This document shows positions 1-9,570 of a DNA stretch of 64,000 nucleotides, piece after piece. Under the pieces are notes generated by a model that ran no database searches, had not been told where the DNA came from, and saw only the letters and a program-made list of their open reading frames with translations. How positions within the stretch are numbered: position 1 is the stretch's first letter; each line of letters opens with the position of its first letter. The position numbers and the translations under genes were made by a program. Source of the stretch: Paucimonas lemoignei (lineage in GTDB: Bacteria; Pseudomonadota; Gammaproteobacteria; Pseudomonadales; Pseudomonadaceae); contig LS483371.1 in NCBI GenBank assembly GCA_900475325.1, positions 744,001 through 808,000 on the forward strand, read 5' to 3'.

Positions 1-62
1 GTGAAGATATTTGTACGCACGCCTGGCTATTGCACAGTGCCGACTCCATAGGCAACAACGGA

Positions 63-88
63 AGCGGGCGGTGGTCTCACTGCCCGCT
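63..88. terminator. GC-rich hairpin, possible terminator of an upstream unit
   Basis: Two 11-nt arms (63-73 and 78-88) pair throughout with one G-T wobble around a 4-nt loop. No T-run follows on the plus strand, so it is not a textbook intrinsic terminator. It lies just upstream of the first Ig-like gene and may end transcription from outside the window. Only the pairing is seen; the function is inferred. Confidence 0.4.
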
Positions 89-127
89 AGCTAACAATCA
101 TAGGTTGATTTCAGTCGGGTTCTTTTT

Positions 128-2779
128 ATGAACGCTAATAATGAAACTTCTGGTATATCCCCGCGGGTATTGCCCAGTTTGCAGATCCCCGTGATCGATA
201 TTACCGGTAATGGTGGGTTGGGCAAAACCGACCTTGCTGATCCACAGAAGGGGGTGCCACTTTTCGCTGATATACTGTTTAGCACACAGGCGGGTGATTA
301 CGTTGAATTGTTCTGGAATGGCAGAGACGTACAACACTTTGAGGTCAATGATGGCCACCTGAGCAGCGGTGTTATCAGTTTTAGTGTACCGCCACAGGAT
401 ATCCCGGACAGCCCACCGGACACGCAGGTCTACTATCGCCTTACCACGCGGCAAGGTGGTAATCAGGACAGTTCACCGACAAGACCGGTGGTGGTCAAGC
501 GCACTGTTCCAGGCGACCCGGACCCTGACAATACAACACCGGTCACTAACGAAAATCTGCTACCACCCAGAGGCGTGCCCCCGGTACTTTCAGTCCCGCA
601 GGATGTGGATATCACGGTCGACCCTTGGCTGGAGATGCATGTCGGTGATGTGCTGACGCTTTACTGGGGCGGTACAGGACACCCGGTGCGTAACCCTCCA
701 TTGACCGCCGTGCAGCTCAATCAGCCCCAGACGGTAAGAGTGCCCGCTCAGACGGTAGTGGATGCCGGTGACAGTGAAAAACTGATCGTCAATTACGAAA
801 TACGCGATGTGGTCAATAACTGGTCGCTGTATTCATTGCCTGCCTTCACCGATGTTCAAATAGACCCGAACGCGCCAGGGGCACCGGTGGTGGTGGAGGC
901 TGACCCAACGACCAAGGAAATAGATCTCGCCGCTTTGGGGGCAGCAGATGTAAATGTTCGGATACCGCCGGTAGGTTTGAATCCAGGGGACATGATTACT
1001 CTGCACTGGCTTGGCCAAACCGATCAGGGGGTGCCAGTGGTCCCGGTGATTGCGCCGCTACCTGTGGATCCAAACGGTTTTACCCCTGTGTTTAAAGTCG
1101 CCAATGCCGATGTCGCGGCCATCGCCAGCGGGACCGCCCGGGTGTATTACGTCGTTCAGCCGGGTGCCCGCCGCTCAAGGAGTGAAACTATTTCTGTTGT
1201 CGGTCAGCCGGTGCCGCTGGCAGCGCCAACACTAGACGGCGCAGTGGGCAACAGTATCGACCCGGCGGTTGTGCCAGCCACGGGGGCGATAGTAAGAGTC
1301 ATGCCGTATGCGGCGAAGGCCTATGGGGACCTTGTGATCTTGCTATGGGAGGGGCTTGATTCTGCGGGAAACGCATTGGTATTCACGGCTGATTACAGCG
1401 TCGGGCGCAATGAAGAAAATGACGTTATTTCTTTTACTGTCCCGAAACAGAAACTTGTTCCACTGGCCAATGGCATGCTGACATTGAGTTATACAGTTAA
1501 ATTCATGGGCGGGAGCAGTCGTCCTTCGACGTCTGTCACCTATCAAGTCTTGGGTAGTGCATTGCTGCCTAAACCCACCGTTGATAATGCCCCGGGCGAT
1601 GTGTTCGATCCCGATCAATATATCGGCACGGTAGTTCACATCGGTGGCGCAGCAGCCCTGCTCAAACGCCTCGACGAAGTGACGGTGTACTGGGCGGGCT
1701 CCAGTGCCGCTGCGTCCGATAGCAGAAGCTTTTTGGTCAGCACTGACAACCAGGACTTGTCATGGTCTATTGCCGGCACACTGATTGACCTCAGCCGCAA
1801 CGACCAGGTACGGGTTCGCTACGAGGTCAAGCGTGAAGTAGGAACAGATAATTCTGAGGTGCGAGTGGTACAGATCAGTGTCGGGGTAAATCCTGCCATT
1901 CTCAGCATCGTGGATTCAAAAGGGGTCTTGATTCCTAAAAATACCGATACTTCTGACACCAACGTAATACTGACAGGAACCGCAGCGCCGAATTCGACGG
2001 TTGAACTGCTGGACCACGCAATTGTATGGGCAACGGTGTCTGCGCCTGCTGGCTCCTGGACGAAGGATTCGCCCGGTTTGGCAGTGGGGCCACACAGCAT
2101 GACCGCCCGAACCGGAGCGAGCACCTCTGACCCTTGGCCGTTCCGTGTTGTAACGGCACCCGTGTTTGATTTGAGACGGCCTCGAGTGCCTAAAGCCTAT
2201 GGCGACGGCACCTACCTAAACTTCGACAGCGCGATGTATTACGACGATTACCTCGCCGTCATTGTCAATTACACGGGCATGGCGCCTGGGCAAACGATTC
2301 AGTTGCACTGGATGGGCGCGGTGGCTTACCACTCGGAAATCAAAACCGTTGGCGCGGTGGGCGATATCGAGTTTCGAGTGCCTCGTATGGAAGTCGTGGA
2401 TGTCATTGGCCGCGCAGCCGCTATTACCTACACCGTCAAATTGGCCGATGGGACAACGGTTGGGACATCTGTAGAGCTGCCGCTCAGGATTGATCCACAG
2501 CCTTTCGACCTGGTGCCTCCGACGATTTCTGCCGACAACCGGATTGTCACTATGGCTTACCCTGGCATGAACACTCCTCATACCGGGCGAGTCCGTTGGT
2601 CGGGTGTTGTAACGCACGATACCGCCGAGCAGTATCTGGACACCCGCCCGGAAAACTTCGACATCCCGGCCAGCTGGGTCAACGAAAACAGAGGCCGTGA
2701 TGTGCTCATCAACTACACGGTCTACAGAAGTGACGGTAATCACTTTCTGTTTTCCAGAGTGCTCCGCAAGCGCATGTGA
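128..2779 (+). CDS. multi-domain Ig-like beta-sandwich protein (883 aa)
   Basis: The protein reads as about eight consecutive beta-sandwich modules of 90-115 residues. Most (about 20-120, 145-245, 250-360, 365-475, 478-588, 680-790 and 790-883) share a pattern of GD or GQ, then a strand such as TLYWGG or TLHWLG, then a V/F-x-VP stretch and a final YxV strand. The module at about 590-678 is a different, bacterial Ig-like type with the SGTA/VELLD/PW-F pattern seen in the other genes of this region. There is no signal peptide, transmembrane helix, lipobox or LPXTG-like anchor. The Shine-Dalgarno signal is weak, but the start fits the MNAxxx N-termini of its neighbours. Such architectures are usually adhesive or structural. 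The specific role is unknown and the family is recognised by pattern only. Confidence 0.7.
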   Translation: MNANNETSGISPRVLPSLQIPVIDITGNGGLGKTDLADPQKGVPLFADILFSTQAGDYVELFWNGRDVQHFEVNDGHLSSGVISFSVPPQDIPDSPPDTQVYYRLTTRQGGNQDSSPTRPVVVKRTVPGDPDPDNTTPVTNENLLPPRGVPPVLSVPQDVDITVDPWLEMHVGDVLTLYWGGTGHPVRNPPLTAVQLNQPQTVRVPAQTVVDAGDSEKLIVNYEIRDVVNNWSLYSLPAFTDVQIDPNAPGAPVVVEADPTTKEIDLAALGAADVNVRIPPVGLNPGDMITLHWLGQTDQGVPVVPVIAPLPVDPNGFTPVFKVANADVAAIASGTARVYYVVQPGARRSRSETISVVGQPVPLAAPTLDGAVGNSIDPAVVPATGAIVRVMPYAAKAYGDLVILLWEGLDSAGNALVFTADYSVGRNEENDVISFTVPKQKLVPLANGMLTLSYTVKFMGGSSRPSTSVTYQVLGSALLPKPTVDNAPGDVFDPDQYIGTVVHIGGAAALLKRLDEVTVYWAGSSAAASDSRSFLVSTDNQDLSWSIAGTLIDLSRNDQVRVRYEVKREVGTDNSEVRVVQISVGVNPAILSIVDSKGVLIPKNTDTSDTNVILTGTAAPNSTVELLDHAIVWATVSAPAGSWTKDSPGLAVGPHSMTARTGASTSDPWPFRVVTAPVFDLRRPRVPKAYGDGTYLNFDSAMYYDDYLAVIVNYTGMAPGQTIQLHWMGAVAYHSEIKTVGAVGDIEFRVPRMEVVDVIGRAAAITYTVKLADGTTVGTSVELPLRIDPQPFDLVPPTISADNRIVTMAYPGMNTPHTGRVRWSGVVTHDTAEQYLDTRPENFDIPASWVNENRGRDVLINYTVYRSDGNHFLFSRVLRKRM

Positions 2780-2796
2780 TCTTGATAGCGCAATAA

Positions 2797-2831
2797 AAAC
2801 CCAAGGAGGCCTGTGCCTCCTTTGGTTTTTT
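2797..2831. terminator. bidirectional intrinsic terminator
   Basis: A long hairpin (arms about 2797-2810 and 2815-2829) is flanked by A-run and T-run on opposite sides. It sits between the convergent Ig-like gene ending at 2779 and the lipoprotein gene ending at 2839, so it can stop transcription from both directions. Confidence 0.85.
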
Positions 2832-2838
2832 CAACTTA

Positions 2839-3729
2839 CTAAGGAACGGGTATCGCTTGGTCCGTTGCCAGGTAGTGGAACGTGGCATGTTCTGACGGTG
2901 TCTTCGGCAACCAAATGGAAATAACAGGCACTGTAAGACCCGTGACGTTTTTAAAATCAACTTGATCGTTTCGCGCGTCGGTGCGTCCGGTTGCAGAACT
3001 GTTAATGTAGAAAAACGCCTCCAGAGGCAAGACTCTTCCGGACCCATCAGGCCATACGGCGAGCCTGAGTTCATTCTGGGTAGTGAAAGACTCTGCGCTG
3101 ATCAGCGCCATGCCTTTGATCATCGCATCAAATGCCGTCGTCGCCCCAGCGTTGAGCGCATCTCTAACATCAAATCCGCATTGATGAACATGGCTGCTAT
3201 TGCCGGATTTATAGTGGGTATACCAGGCTGAGGAGCTTGTTATGCCCTGACTCTGACAGGCCTGGCTACCGGCAACCCCAGGGTATGCGCCACAACCTTT
3301 GTCGGCTCTGGTGTTGGTTGCTGCGTCAATGGGGAACGCGCACAACACTTCCGGATCTATTTTGTTGCCGGCATAAAAGATGGGTAAAAAGATATATCCG
3401 TTTTGGTAGGAATAGGCCAGTCTGTTGTATTTCGAGTCGCGCCTCAAATATGAAAAAGAAACCCCTCCAGATCGATGGCTGTTCAGGCTGTTATCCCATG
3501 AGTGGTAGGTGGTGGAGAAATCTGTACCGCGGAGCAGAATGCCATTGCACAGGAAAGCGGGCTCTGAAGCATGACCGCAGTTAATGCGGGTATCGTCGTA
3601 TCGTTCTCTCAAGTGACGTTCTACTGTTTCACCCAGTCCCAGTGTCGGAACTTCGGTGACTGTTGTTACCGTATGCGATGTGCAAGCCGTTAGAACAAGG
3701 CTTAGCAGTACAGTGTGAAATTTACTCAT
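2839..3729 (-). CDS. secreted lipoprotein resembling halovibrin HvnA family
   Basis: A 296-aa protein with an N-terminal lipoprotein signal: a short charged start, a hydrophobic stretch and the lipobox LTAC with the acceptor Cys at residue 16. The mature part has several Cys residues (near CGHASEPAFLC, VLCAF, KGCGAYPG, QACQSQG and HQCGF) that could form disulfides outside the cytoplasm. The motifs GGVSFSYLRRDSK and KGCGAYPGVAGS match my memory of Pseudomonas proteins annotated as halovibrin HvnA (named after a Vibrio fischeri secreted NAD-glycohydrolase/ADP-ribosyltransferase). That assignment is from recollection and no active site was verified. A GGAG sequence lies about 8 nt before ATG 3729. 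It is divergent from the DUF2599-like gene, and the two may form a secreted pair. Confidence 0.65.
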   Translation of the reverse strand: MSKFHTVLLSLVLTACTSHTVTTVTEVPTLGLGETVERHLRERYDDTRINCGHASEPAFLCNGILLRGTDFSTTYHSWDNSLNSHRSGGVSFSYLRRDSKYNRLAYSYQNGYIFLPIFYAGNKIDPEVLCAFPIDAATNTRADKGCGAYPGVAGSQACQSQGITSSSAWYTHYKSGNSSHVHQCGFDVRDALNAGATTAFDAMIKGMALISAESFTTQNELRLAVWPDGSGRVLPLEAFFYINSSATGRTDARNDQVDFKNVTGLTVPVISIWLPKTPSEHATFHYLATDQAIPVP

Positions 3730-3915
3730 GGTGGAAACTCCATAATATTAGGGGGCTTTGATTCTGGAATTTCATGGGTGCAGGCGTAACTGTCATAAAT
3801 AACAGTGCTGATGCGATGTTGAAGTAACAAAGCCTTTGATTATTTCCAATGTGTATGAGCGCCGGTCTGTACTAAAGCTATCCTGTTCGAGAGCACACAT
3901 CATAAGGAGATGATC

Positions 3916-4334
3916 ATGCACGCTAGAACGGCTTTACTCTGGGGGCTGGTGTGTCTTGGGGCTTCGCAGGGTGTGGTTGCGGCGCCAGAGCAAGCAGCGG
4001 GGCCTGCTCAAAGCTGTATGTCCTATATCGAACGGGGTGGCTGGATATATCGTTTCAATGAGTGGACGCTTGAGTTGGAGCCTACCGCTTGCGGCAGGAC
4101 GATCAACTCTAGCGAAACCGCCTATATGTTTTATGAAATAGCCAAAAAATTTGGCGGCAGCCCTACTGGGAAAATACTCGAGGGATCATTAACCAGTTGA
4201 CTTGCCATCTGGTGATTGCAAGGGATAAGCCCACGTGGGATCTGGATCCGTGGAGACCCTATATCGGGCATAGTGCTACTGTGAGCGCTGAATGCAATCC
4301 CGTAGTGCCGGATCCAGATTCAGATTTTCATTAA
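3916..4334 (+). pseudogene. DUF2599-like secreted protein, broken by a one-base frameshift
   Basis: The first frame runs from ATG 3916 (AAGGAG at 3904-3909, ideal spacing; the in-frame ATG at 3910 overlaps that site) and stops at 4200. It encodes a signal peptide and the motif SYIERGGWIYRFNEW. After about position 4162 the frame one base away continues the protein convincingly (NQLTCHLVIARDKPTWDL, then PWRPYIGH and SAECNPV) to a TAA at 4332-4334. Restoring one missing base near 4160-4163 (GGS-x-YWEN) gives one protein of about 139 residues with four Cys, the usual length of small secreted Pseudomonas DUF2599 proteins. It may be a pseudogene, a sequencing indel or, less likely, a recoded gene. 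Confidence 0.75.
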
Positions 4335-4417
4335 ATGGTTTTCGTCACAATGCCAGGTTACGTACTCTGGTGACCGCTGGCGTTTCAATTGATCACGCGT
4401 AGCGAAGGTAAACTTAC

Positions 4418-5584
4418 ATGAACACAAATAATGCGTTGGAAATAAAACCCATCATCTCCAGAGTGACGGGCGCCAGCGGTGATGTGGCTAACGGCGGCGT
4501 GACAGCTGATACAACAGTGACGGTATCTGGTACTGCGGGAGATGCCACTTATATCGAGCTCTTCGATGGCTCTCAATCCGTGAATATCGTTCGGGTTGAA
4601 AGCGGCACGTGGACATCCACTTTGGCTGGGCTCGCGGCGACGTACCATATCATTACAGCAAAGGCTCTAGATGGGCAGTTAGCGTCGGATCCATGGGTAT
4701 TTACTGTACAGGCGGCGTCGGCTCCGATTGCCATCAGCAGCATCAAGGATGCTGCTGGTAACGAGATTCCCAATGGCGGCACACTAAACGACAACAGTAC
4801 CGTCATAATATCTGGCACGGCATTGGCCAATCAGCGGGTGGAACTCTTTGACTATGCGGAATCAGCGGGGCCGGTAAATGTTGATATCTACGGAAATTGG
4901 AAGTTTCAGGCGTGGGGGCTGAGGCCTAAGGAATATAGCCTCAAGGCCCGGGGGCTTTATGGCAGTAATCCGGAGTCGGCGGTGCGTACTTTTAGTGTTG
5001 TGGCGCCTCTTACGCTTCCCTCTCACGATATGCTGCTGAGCGGCCAAGCGATAAAAGTCAGGGTCCTGCCAACGAATGCGAGCTGGCCGACCAGCGGGAG
5101 GGACTTCCCCGGCAATACCGAAATGCGCACCCCAACGGGCGGTGTTCCGCCTTATCAATACTCGTCCAATCTCCCGAACATCGCATCAGTCAGTGACAGT
5201 GGAAAAGTGACTGGGAGTCATAATGGTGAAGCCAGGATAACGGTTATCGACAGAGCAGGCGCTACGGCTTCGTATACGGTTCGCGTTTCAGGGGTGAAGC
5301 TTCTCGTCGTGAACTCTGCACTCATGAACTCGGCGGAACTCACTGCATGGTTCTCGTCAGTGGGGGCAAAATATCGAGTAGTTGAAACGGATGTTCAGCT
5401 TATGGCTGGAGTTTATGATTGGCCTCCAGCAGGAGTCCCCAACGAACTCTGGGTCACGGAAACGATACTACTTCCACCACTTCCTCCACGCGCTTTATCG
5501 ATGAACCTATGGCCCATCAGACAGAACGAGACTACCGCTGTTGACCGGCGTATGCCTGGGATGTACCTGCTGCTGAACTGGTAG
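4418..5584 (+). CDS. Ig-like domain protein with BIG2-like module (388 aa)
   Basis: AAGG is placed well before ATG 4418. Two bacterial Ig-like modules cover residues about 8-105 and 106-203. Both have the NGG-T-D-T-V-SGTA start, a VELFD or IELFD strand, a W-strand and the ending PW-FTV or RTFSVV. A third module at about 215-292 resembles BIG2 (PYQYSSNLPNIASVSDSGK then VTG). The final domain, about 293-388, starts KLLVVNSALMNS and has no known function to me. The last 40 or so residues are proline-rich and less protein-like than the rest, so a frame change near 5460 is possible but was not demonstrated. No signal peptide or membrane segment is seen. Confidence 0.65.
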   Translation: MNTNNALEIKPIISRVTGASGDVANGGVTADTTVTVSGTAGDATYIELFDGSQSVNIVRVESGTWTSTLAGLAATYHIITAKALDGQLASDPWVFTVQAASAPIAISSIKDAAGNEIPNGGTLNDNSTVIISGTALANQRVELFDYAESAGPVNVDIYGNWKFQAWGLRPKEYSLKARGLYGSNPESAVRTFSVVAPLTLPSHDMLLSGQAIKVRVLPTNASWPTSGRDFPGNTEMRTPTGGVPPYQYSSNLPNIASVSDSGKVTGSHNGEARITVIDRAGATASYTVRVSGVKLLVVNSALMNSAELTAWFSSVGAKYRVVETDVQLMAGVYDWPPAGVPNELWVTETILLPPLPPRALSMNLWPIRQNETTAVDRRMPGMYLLLNW

Positions 5585-5977
5585 GCTCGGGTTTTTCGTT
5601 GCAGTTGGCTCCGCGATTCCAATATAGGTCGTCGGACTGTTGTGGTCTTTGATATCTGAGGTGTAACGCGATCGGGGCAGCACGCTATACGTCAGCCATT
5701 TGCGCAGCGACAGGTTTGCCGGGTTCGTGGGGGAGGCGAGCAGGGCGTATACGGTTAGTTGCATTAATATCATGAATGAAAATACTTGAAGCTGCGGTGG
5801 CCAGCTTTTTTTGAGGCGGCTTCAATCGGCCGGTAAATTGGGCGCGATACGCTGATGTCGAGAGATAGCACAGCTATGTCTCTGCTGAAAAGGAGGTTCA
5901 AGGCGATGTGAAGTTGATTGATCTGGTCGCATCACGCTGCTTGTTAGAAATGTTTTCATTACAAGGAAGGTAATAAA
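5585..5977. other. intergenic stretch without a supported gene
   Basis: No convincing gene is seen. The last 80 or so bases (about 5898-5977) resemble the leader of the paralogous gene at 11508, including an AAGGAAGG ribosome site, so the leader was duplicated together with the gene. A minus-strand open frame at 5507-5773 overlaps the neighbouring gene, lacks a ribosome site and is not called. Confidence 0.6.
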
Positions 5978-7240
5978 ATGAACGCAAGTTATCCACAGCC
6001 AGTAGTGGTTGAGGCCGTCAATGATGTTCTCGACCCACAAAATGCCATCAGCGGTGCAACTGTGCGCGTGGCGTATGCAATGGAAGATACCGATCTTATT
6101 GGTCTGGCGTGGGATGGTCGCGATGATCTGGCCCCTCCGCAATCAGGCAATGCATCCACCGGTACTGTCGACTTCCGGATCCCGCCTGGCGCTGTGCTTG
6201 ATGCTATTGGGCGAGAAATTGATGTGGTTTATGCGGTGGTGCGTAACAACATTCCGTCACTGTCGATCGTTCTCAGGTTGAGGGTCGAAAGCGCTAATTC
6301 GGAAGTTAAACCTGACATCACCAGCGTAAGGGGGCTTAGCGGTGATGTTGATAATGGCGGTATCACGCCCGACACGCAGCTGACTGTATTTGGGTATGGG
6401 CAAGCAGGCGTTACGCTCGAGATCCGCGATGGTTCCCTGTTACTGGGTACCGTGGTGGTGGAAAGTAACGGCTCCTGGAAATACGATTTGACAGCGCTGA
6501 CGCAGACCTACCACAGCATTACCGCCAGAAACGCGGGTGGGCAGTTGGTGTCAGAGCCTTGGATATTTACGGTGCAAGCCATTGAGCTGGATTTACCTGA
6601 GCCAACGGTCACCCAGGCCCCGACCGGGAGCCTGGACCCGATCAATGCGATGGGTGGCGCAACCGTCGTTGTGACCTATCTCATGCAGACCACTGACACC
6701 ATAACGCTGAGCTGGAATGGCCTCGACAATCTTGTGCCGCCTCAACAGGGCAGCACGTTGGGCAGCGTGACCTTTACCATCCCTGCTTCAGCCGTGGCGG
6801 CTGTGATCGGGAAGACCATCCCGGTGCTCTATACAGTGGCGCGCAATAGTGACGCGAAACGCTCAGCCCAACTCGACCTCACCGTGCAGACGCTATCTGA
6901 CTCCGTGCTGGAAGCACCGAGAATTGTTCAGGCCACCGATGGCGTTAACCTTGATGTCGGGGCGTTGACGGGTGATGCCGATCTTAGAGTCAAGCCTTGG
7001 CCGTTCATTGGGGCGGGGCAGTTGATATCGCTGCGGTTTGAAGGCAGCGCGTCCGATGGCTCGGTCTATAACTGGCCACATCCGACCTGGCAGAATTTGC
7101 CGATTAGTTCGACAGGGGAGCCGAGTACGACGGTGGCGTTGAGTGATTTGCAGAAGTTGGCGGATGGGTCGAGCCTTAAACTGATTTTCGAGGTGTCGTT
7201 TGATGGGGGAGAAACAACTCTATGCTTCCCGGTGCGGACC
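5978..7240 (+). repeat. long direct repeat, copy A
   Basis: Near-identical to about 11508-12770 in the same orientation, about 5.5 kb away. About 290 nt (near 6334-6620 versus 11864-12150) appear free of differences by eye. Similarity drops after the LISLRFEG module. Confidence 0.85.
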
Positions 7241-7690
7241 TTAACTATCAGGGGGAGGGAGTTAGTATCCGGATTTGAGGACTGGCAGGCATTTGGCGCT
7301 ACGGGGGGGCATATTTTCTCGCTTAACGTTCCTCTTTACTGCCCAAGTGGGTTGGTCGCCACCCTGATAAAAGATGTTCCCGCGGGTGGGTTTTACACTT
7401 ACGTATTCAATTATGCAGGCTCTGCTGAATGGGCTTTACGTGTTGCAACCGGCGCAACGATAAAGTTTGAATTTGGTGGCCGAATTAGTCGGCTGAGTTT
7501 TAATCATTATTGGGGTATAGATAACAACTGGGTCAATTTTTACGACGAGAGTAATAATTTGGTGTATGTCCAACACATCGTTGGACAGGGGAACGTCGAT
7601 ATTACGCTTCCCAGTCCTTGCCTGTGGTGCTGGATTGCGGTCTACAACGCAAGCACGGGGCTCGCTGTCGATAATGTTGCCTGGTCTTGA
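5978..7690 (+). CDS. Ig-like multi-domain protein, paralogue A (570 aa)
   Basis: Starts at ATG 5978 behind AAGGAAGG. Modules in order: a sandwich module with IGLAWDGRDDL (1-110), an Ig-like module starting DITSVRGLSG (112-200), a second sandwich module with ITLSWNGLDNL (205-305), a third with LISLRFEG (312-425), and a C-terminal domain from about 432 (SGFEDW) to the end (VDNVAWS). That last domain resembles a jelly-roll carbohydrate-binding type fold. No export signal or membrane helix is visible. The first 430 or so codons are almost identical to those of the gene at 11508, with long stretches lacking even silent changes, while the C-terminal domains differ. This pattern indicates a recent duplication or gene conversion with an exchangeable tip domain. 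Confidence 0.7.
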   Translation: MNASYPQPVVVEAVNDVLDPQNAISGATVRVAYAMEDTDLIGLAWDGRDDLAPPQSGNASTGTVDFRIPPGAVLDAIGREIDVVYAVVRNNIPSLSIVLRLRVESANSEVKPDITSVRGLSGDVDNGGITPDTQLTVFGYGQAGVTLEIRDGSLLLGTVVVESNGSWKYDLTALTQTYHSITARNAGGQLVSEPWIFTVQAIELDLPEPTVTQAPTGSLDPINAMGGATVVVTYLMQTTDTITLSWNGLDNLVPPQQGSTLGSVTFTIPASAVAAVIGKTIPVLYTVARNSDAKRSAQLDLTVQTLSDSVLEAPRIVQATDGVNLDVGALTGDADLRVKPWPFIGAGQLISLRFEGSASDGSVYNWPHPTWQNLPISSTGEPSTTVALSDLQKLADGSSLKLIFEVSFDGGETTLCFPVRTLTIRGRELVSGFEDWQAFGATGGHIFSLNVPLYCPSGLVATLIKDVPAGGFYTYVFNYAGSAEWALRVATGATIKFEFGGRISRLSFNHYWGIDNNWVNFYDESNNLVYVQHIVGQGNVDITLPSPCLWCWIAVYNASTGLAVDNVAWS

Positions 7691-8042
7691 TAGTGATCAT
7701 TTGCTCAAGCTTCGCTTGCAGGCATGCGCGCTGTGTAGATTAGCGCCAGTTGGGAAGGCATCATTTATGCCGAAGAAGATGCACCGACCTCTTCCCGGCT
7801 AGAGCCGGTCCCACGACGCCTGGGGCGTCTTTGAGGTCTACGATTAAGCCGGGAATAGTGCTCAAACCCTATAACGTGCTAGAACAAAAAATAACGTTTA
7901 GTTTGACGGTAATTGCCGATAAATCTAACCTCCTTCGTTGTTGAGACTGGTTAATCAACCTTCCATCGACGACACTCACTATTAATCCTCACGCTGACAT
8001 TATGCTGTTGTCAGGAATGCTGACATAAGCCAATGCAGGTGA
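7691..8042. other. intergenic region with a single REP element
   Basis: No gene is recognised. One REP half-element (7791-7814) has the same core as the REPINs around the RAYT gene, with arms CCGGCT and AGCCGG. The rest is AT-richer and probably contains the promoter of the short Ig-like gene at 8043, but no clear -35/-10 pair was identified. Confidence 0.6.
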
Positions 8043-8417
8043 ATGATGGATATTCACGCCTTTTACCTCTCCGATTTAGCCGCGCTGGCGATCACTCGTA
8101 TAGTGGACGGCAGGTGCAACTCGCTCGAAAACCCCGGCATCACGATTCACCCCGACCTGACGCTGTTTGGCCGAGGGCCGGCCGATACTAAAGTCTTTTT
8201 GCTGGATGACGGGGTACTGCAAGGCACCACGCTGAGCATGTCGCGTGGCGCGTGGTTGATAAGACTTGATGTGACCTCGGGCCCGCATAGCTTTAGCGTA
8301 TACACCAGCGATGGAGCGGTGTCGGCGTCGTGGGAGATCACCGTCGAAGCGTTAACCACCGTTTGCCTGCCAACGGTCGATTGGACCTCACGCCACAATG
8401 TTCGCCGTTTCAAGTGA
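8043..8417 (+). CDS. single Ig-like domain protein, probably truncated (124 aa)
   Basis: One bacterial Ig-like module spans about residues 14-108 (AITRIVDG, LTLFGRGPADT, VFLLDDG, GAWLIRLDV, WEITVEAL), followed by about 16 unrelated residues. The other proteins of the region carry two or more modules, so this looks like a remnant or minimal member. ATG codons at 8043 and 8046 are both possible, with only a weak AGGTGA before them. Its end lies 70 nt before the start I prefer for the next gene. It is uncertain whether it is translated. Confidence 0.5.
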   Translation: MMDIHAFYLSDLAALAITRIVDGRCNSLENPGITIHPDLTLFGRGPADTKVFLLDDGVLQGTTLSMSRGAWLIRLDVTSGPHSFSVYTSDGAVSASWEITVEALTTVCLPTVDWTSRHNVRRFK

Positions 8418-8487
8418 TGACCCCGTCGAGTCAAATAGACCCGGCAATGCCAGGCCTGGTACTGATTATTCACTCAAGGTGATTGTC

Positions 8488-9495
8488 ATGGACGTCGAAT
8501 CACATTCCAACTTCCCATCTGCGGTAGCGGCTATCACGGGTGTCGTGGACAGTGAAAATAATCCGATACCCAATAACGGCACGACCGAAGATACCGTGCT
8601 CACGCTTTCGGGCACTGGCACGGCTGACACGGGGGTGATCATTGCCGATAACCACACGCCCATTGCCTTGGCGTTGGTAAACGATGATGGGACATGGGTG
8701 AAATCCGTCACGGCAGCGCCGGGTCGACACAGCTATACCATCCGGTTCTCAGATGAGGCTTGGGTGGTCACGGTGGTTGTCGCTGTTGTGGCGCCCATCA
8801 TTACCCGCGTACGCGATTCGCAAGGCGACATTGCTGACGGCTCAAGCACCTTTGATACCCAGGTGACAGTTGAGGGCACTGCGGCTGTTGATCAGCAGGT
8901 GGAGATTCTGGACAGGGCAGAAGTGCTTGCAAGTGTGGTAGCAACAGGTGGTCATTGGACGGTTGATTTGTCATCGCTGACATTCAAAGCCTATAGCCTC
9001 AAAGCGCGAGGCCTATACGGAGGCATCCCTGAATCGGGTGTCAGAACTTTTAGTGTTATCCATGGGGTGGAAGATTTTGAGTCAGGCACATTAGGCGTCA
9101 TCCCCGCGAACACGTCTCGGGAGTTTCCTGCGATGTTCGTGACGCCTATCGATAAGGATGCTGGATTGATCGCGGATTCAGTTGCAGCGCCCATTGTGAC
9201 TGACAAGGCCATTTCATTCGCGGATGACAGCTCCGTCAGGTTTGATCTGAAGACGCCAGTCAACAAAATTACCTTTGGTGCGTTTGCCAAAGCGGGCGGG
9301 TTTGATGTCGAAATTCCCTACCTTGCCTGTCTTGATGAGAAGGACGCCCTTATCGTTGAGCGCAAGCTGGAGTTCGGCTCTGATTTCGCGGCCTGGCAGG
9401 AGGTTGTGAGCCCTGATCGCAGGATTAAAACGCTGGTTGTCACTGTGAGCCCGGGGACGGACTGGTTGTATGTGGATAACTTCACGTTCGCCTGA
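8488..9495 (+). CDS. Ig-like domain protein with C-terminal jelly-roll-type domain (335 aa)
   Basis: I start it at ATG 8488 because AAGG lies about 8 nt upstream and the following residues MDVESHSNF lead straight into the first module. An upstream ATG at 8398 would overlap the previous gene. Two Ig-like modules (about 10-100 and 105-190) are followed by a domain from VEDFESGTLG to DWLYVDNFTFA. This resembles the FEDW...VDN C-terminal domain of the 5978 gene in its ends but has a different interior. The second module shares AYSLKARGLYGG with the 4418 gene (EYSLKARGLYGS), pointing to domain shuffling inside the locus. No signal peptide is seen and the function is unknown. Confidence 0.65.
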   Translation: MDVESHSNFPSAVAAITGVVDSENNPIPNNGTTEDTVLTLSGTGTADTGVIIADNHTPIALALVNDDGTWVKSVTAAPGRHSYTIRFSDEAWVVTVVVAVVAPIITRVRDSQGDIADGSSTFDTQVTVEGTAAVDQQVEILDRAEVLASVVATGGHWTVDLSSLTFKAYSLKARGLYGGIPESGVRTFSVIHGVEDFESGTLGVIPANTSREFPAMFVTPIDKDAGLIADSVAAPIVTDKAISFADDSSVRFDLKTPVNKITFGAFAKAGGFDVEIPYLACLDEKDALIVERKLEFGSDFAAWQEVVSPDRRIKTLVVTVSPGTDWLYVDNFTFA

Positions 9496-9570
9496 TTGTG
9501 CCCTGTGCAGACTTTGACCTGATCTGGGCCATCCGCTTTTGCTAAACTGCGCAGCCTTCGAGGAGCTGCC

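Noticed and set aside
5507..5773. Minus-strand frame of 88 codons after the 388-aa Ig-like gene
   Set aside because: No Shine-Dalgarno sequence, overlaps the neighbouring gene end and matches no family I know; kept only as a remote possibility.
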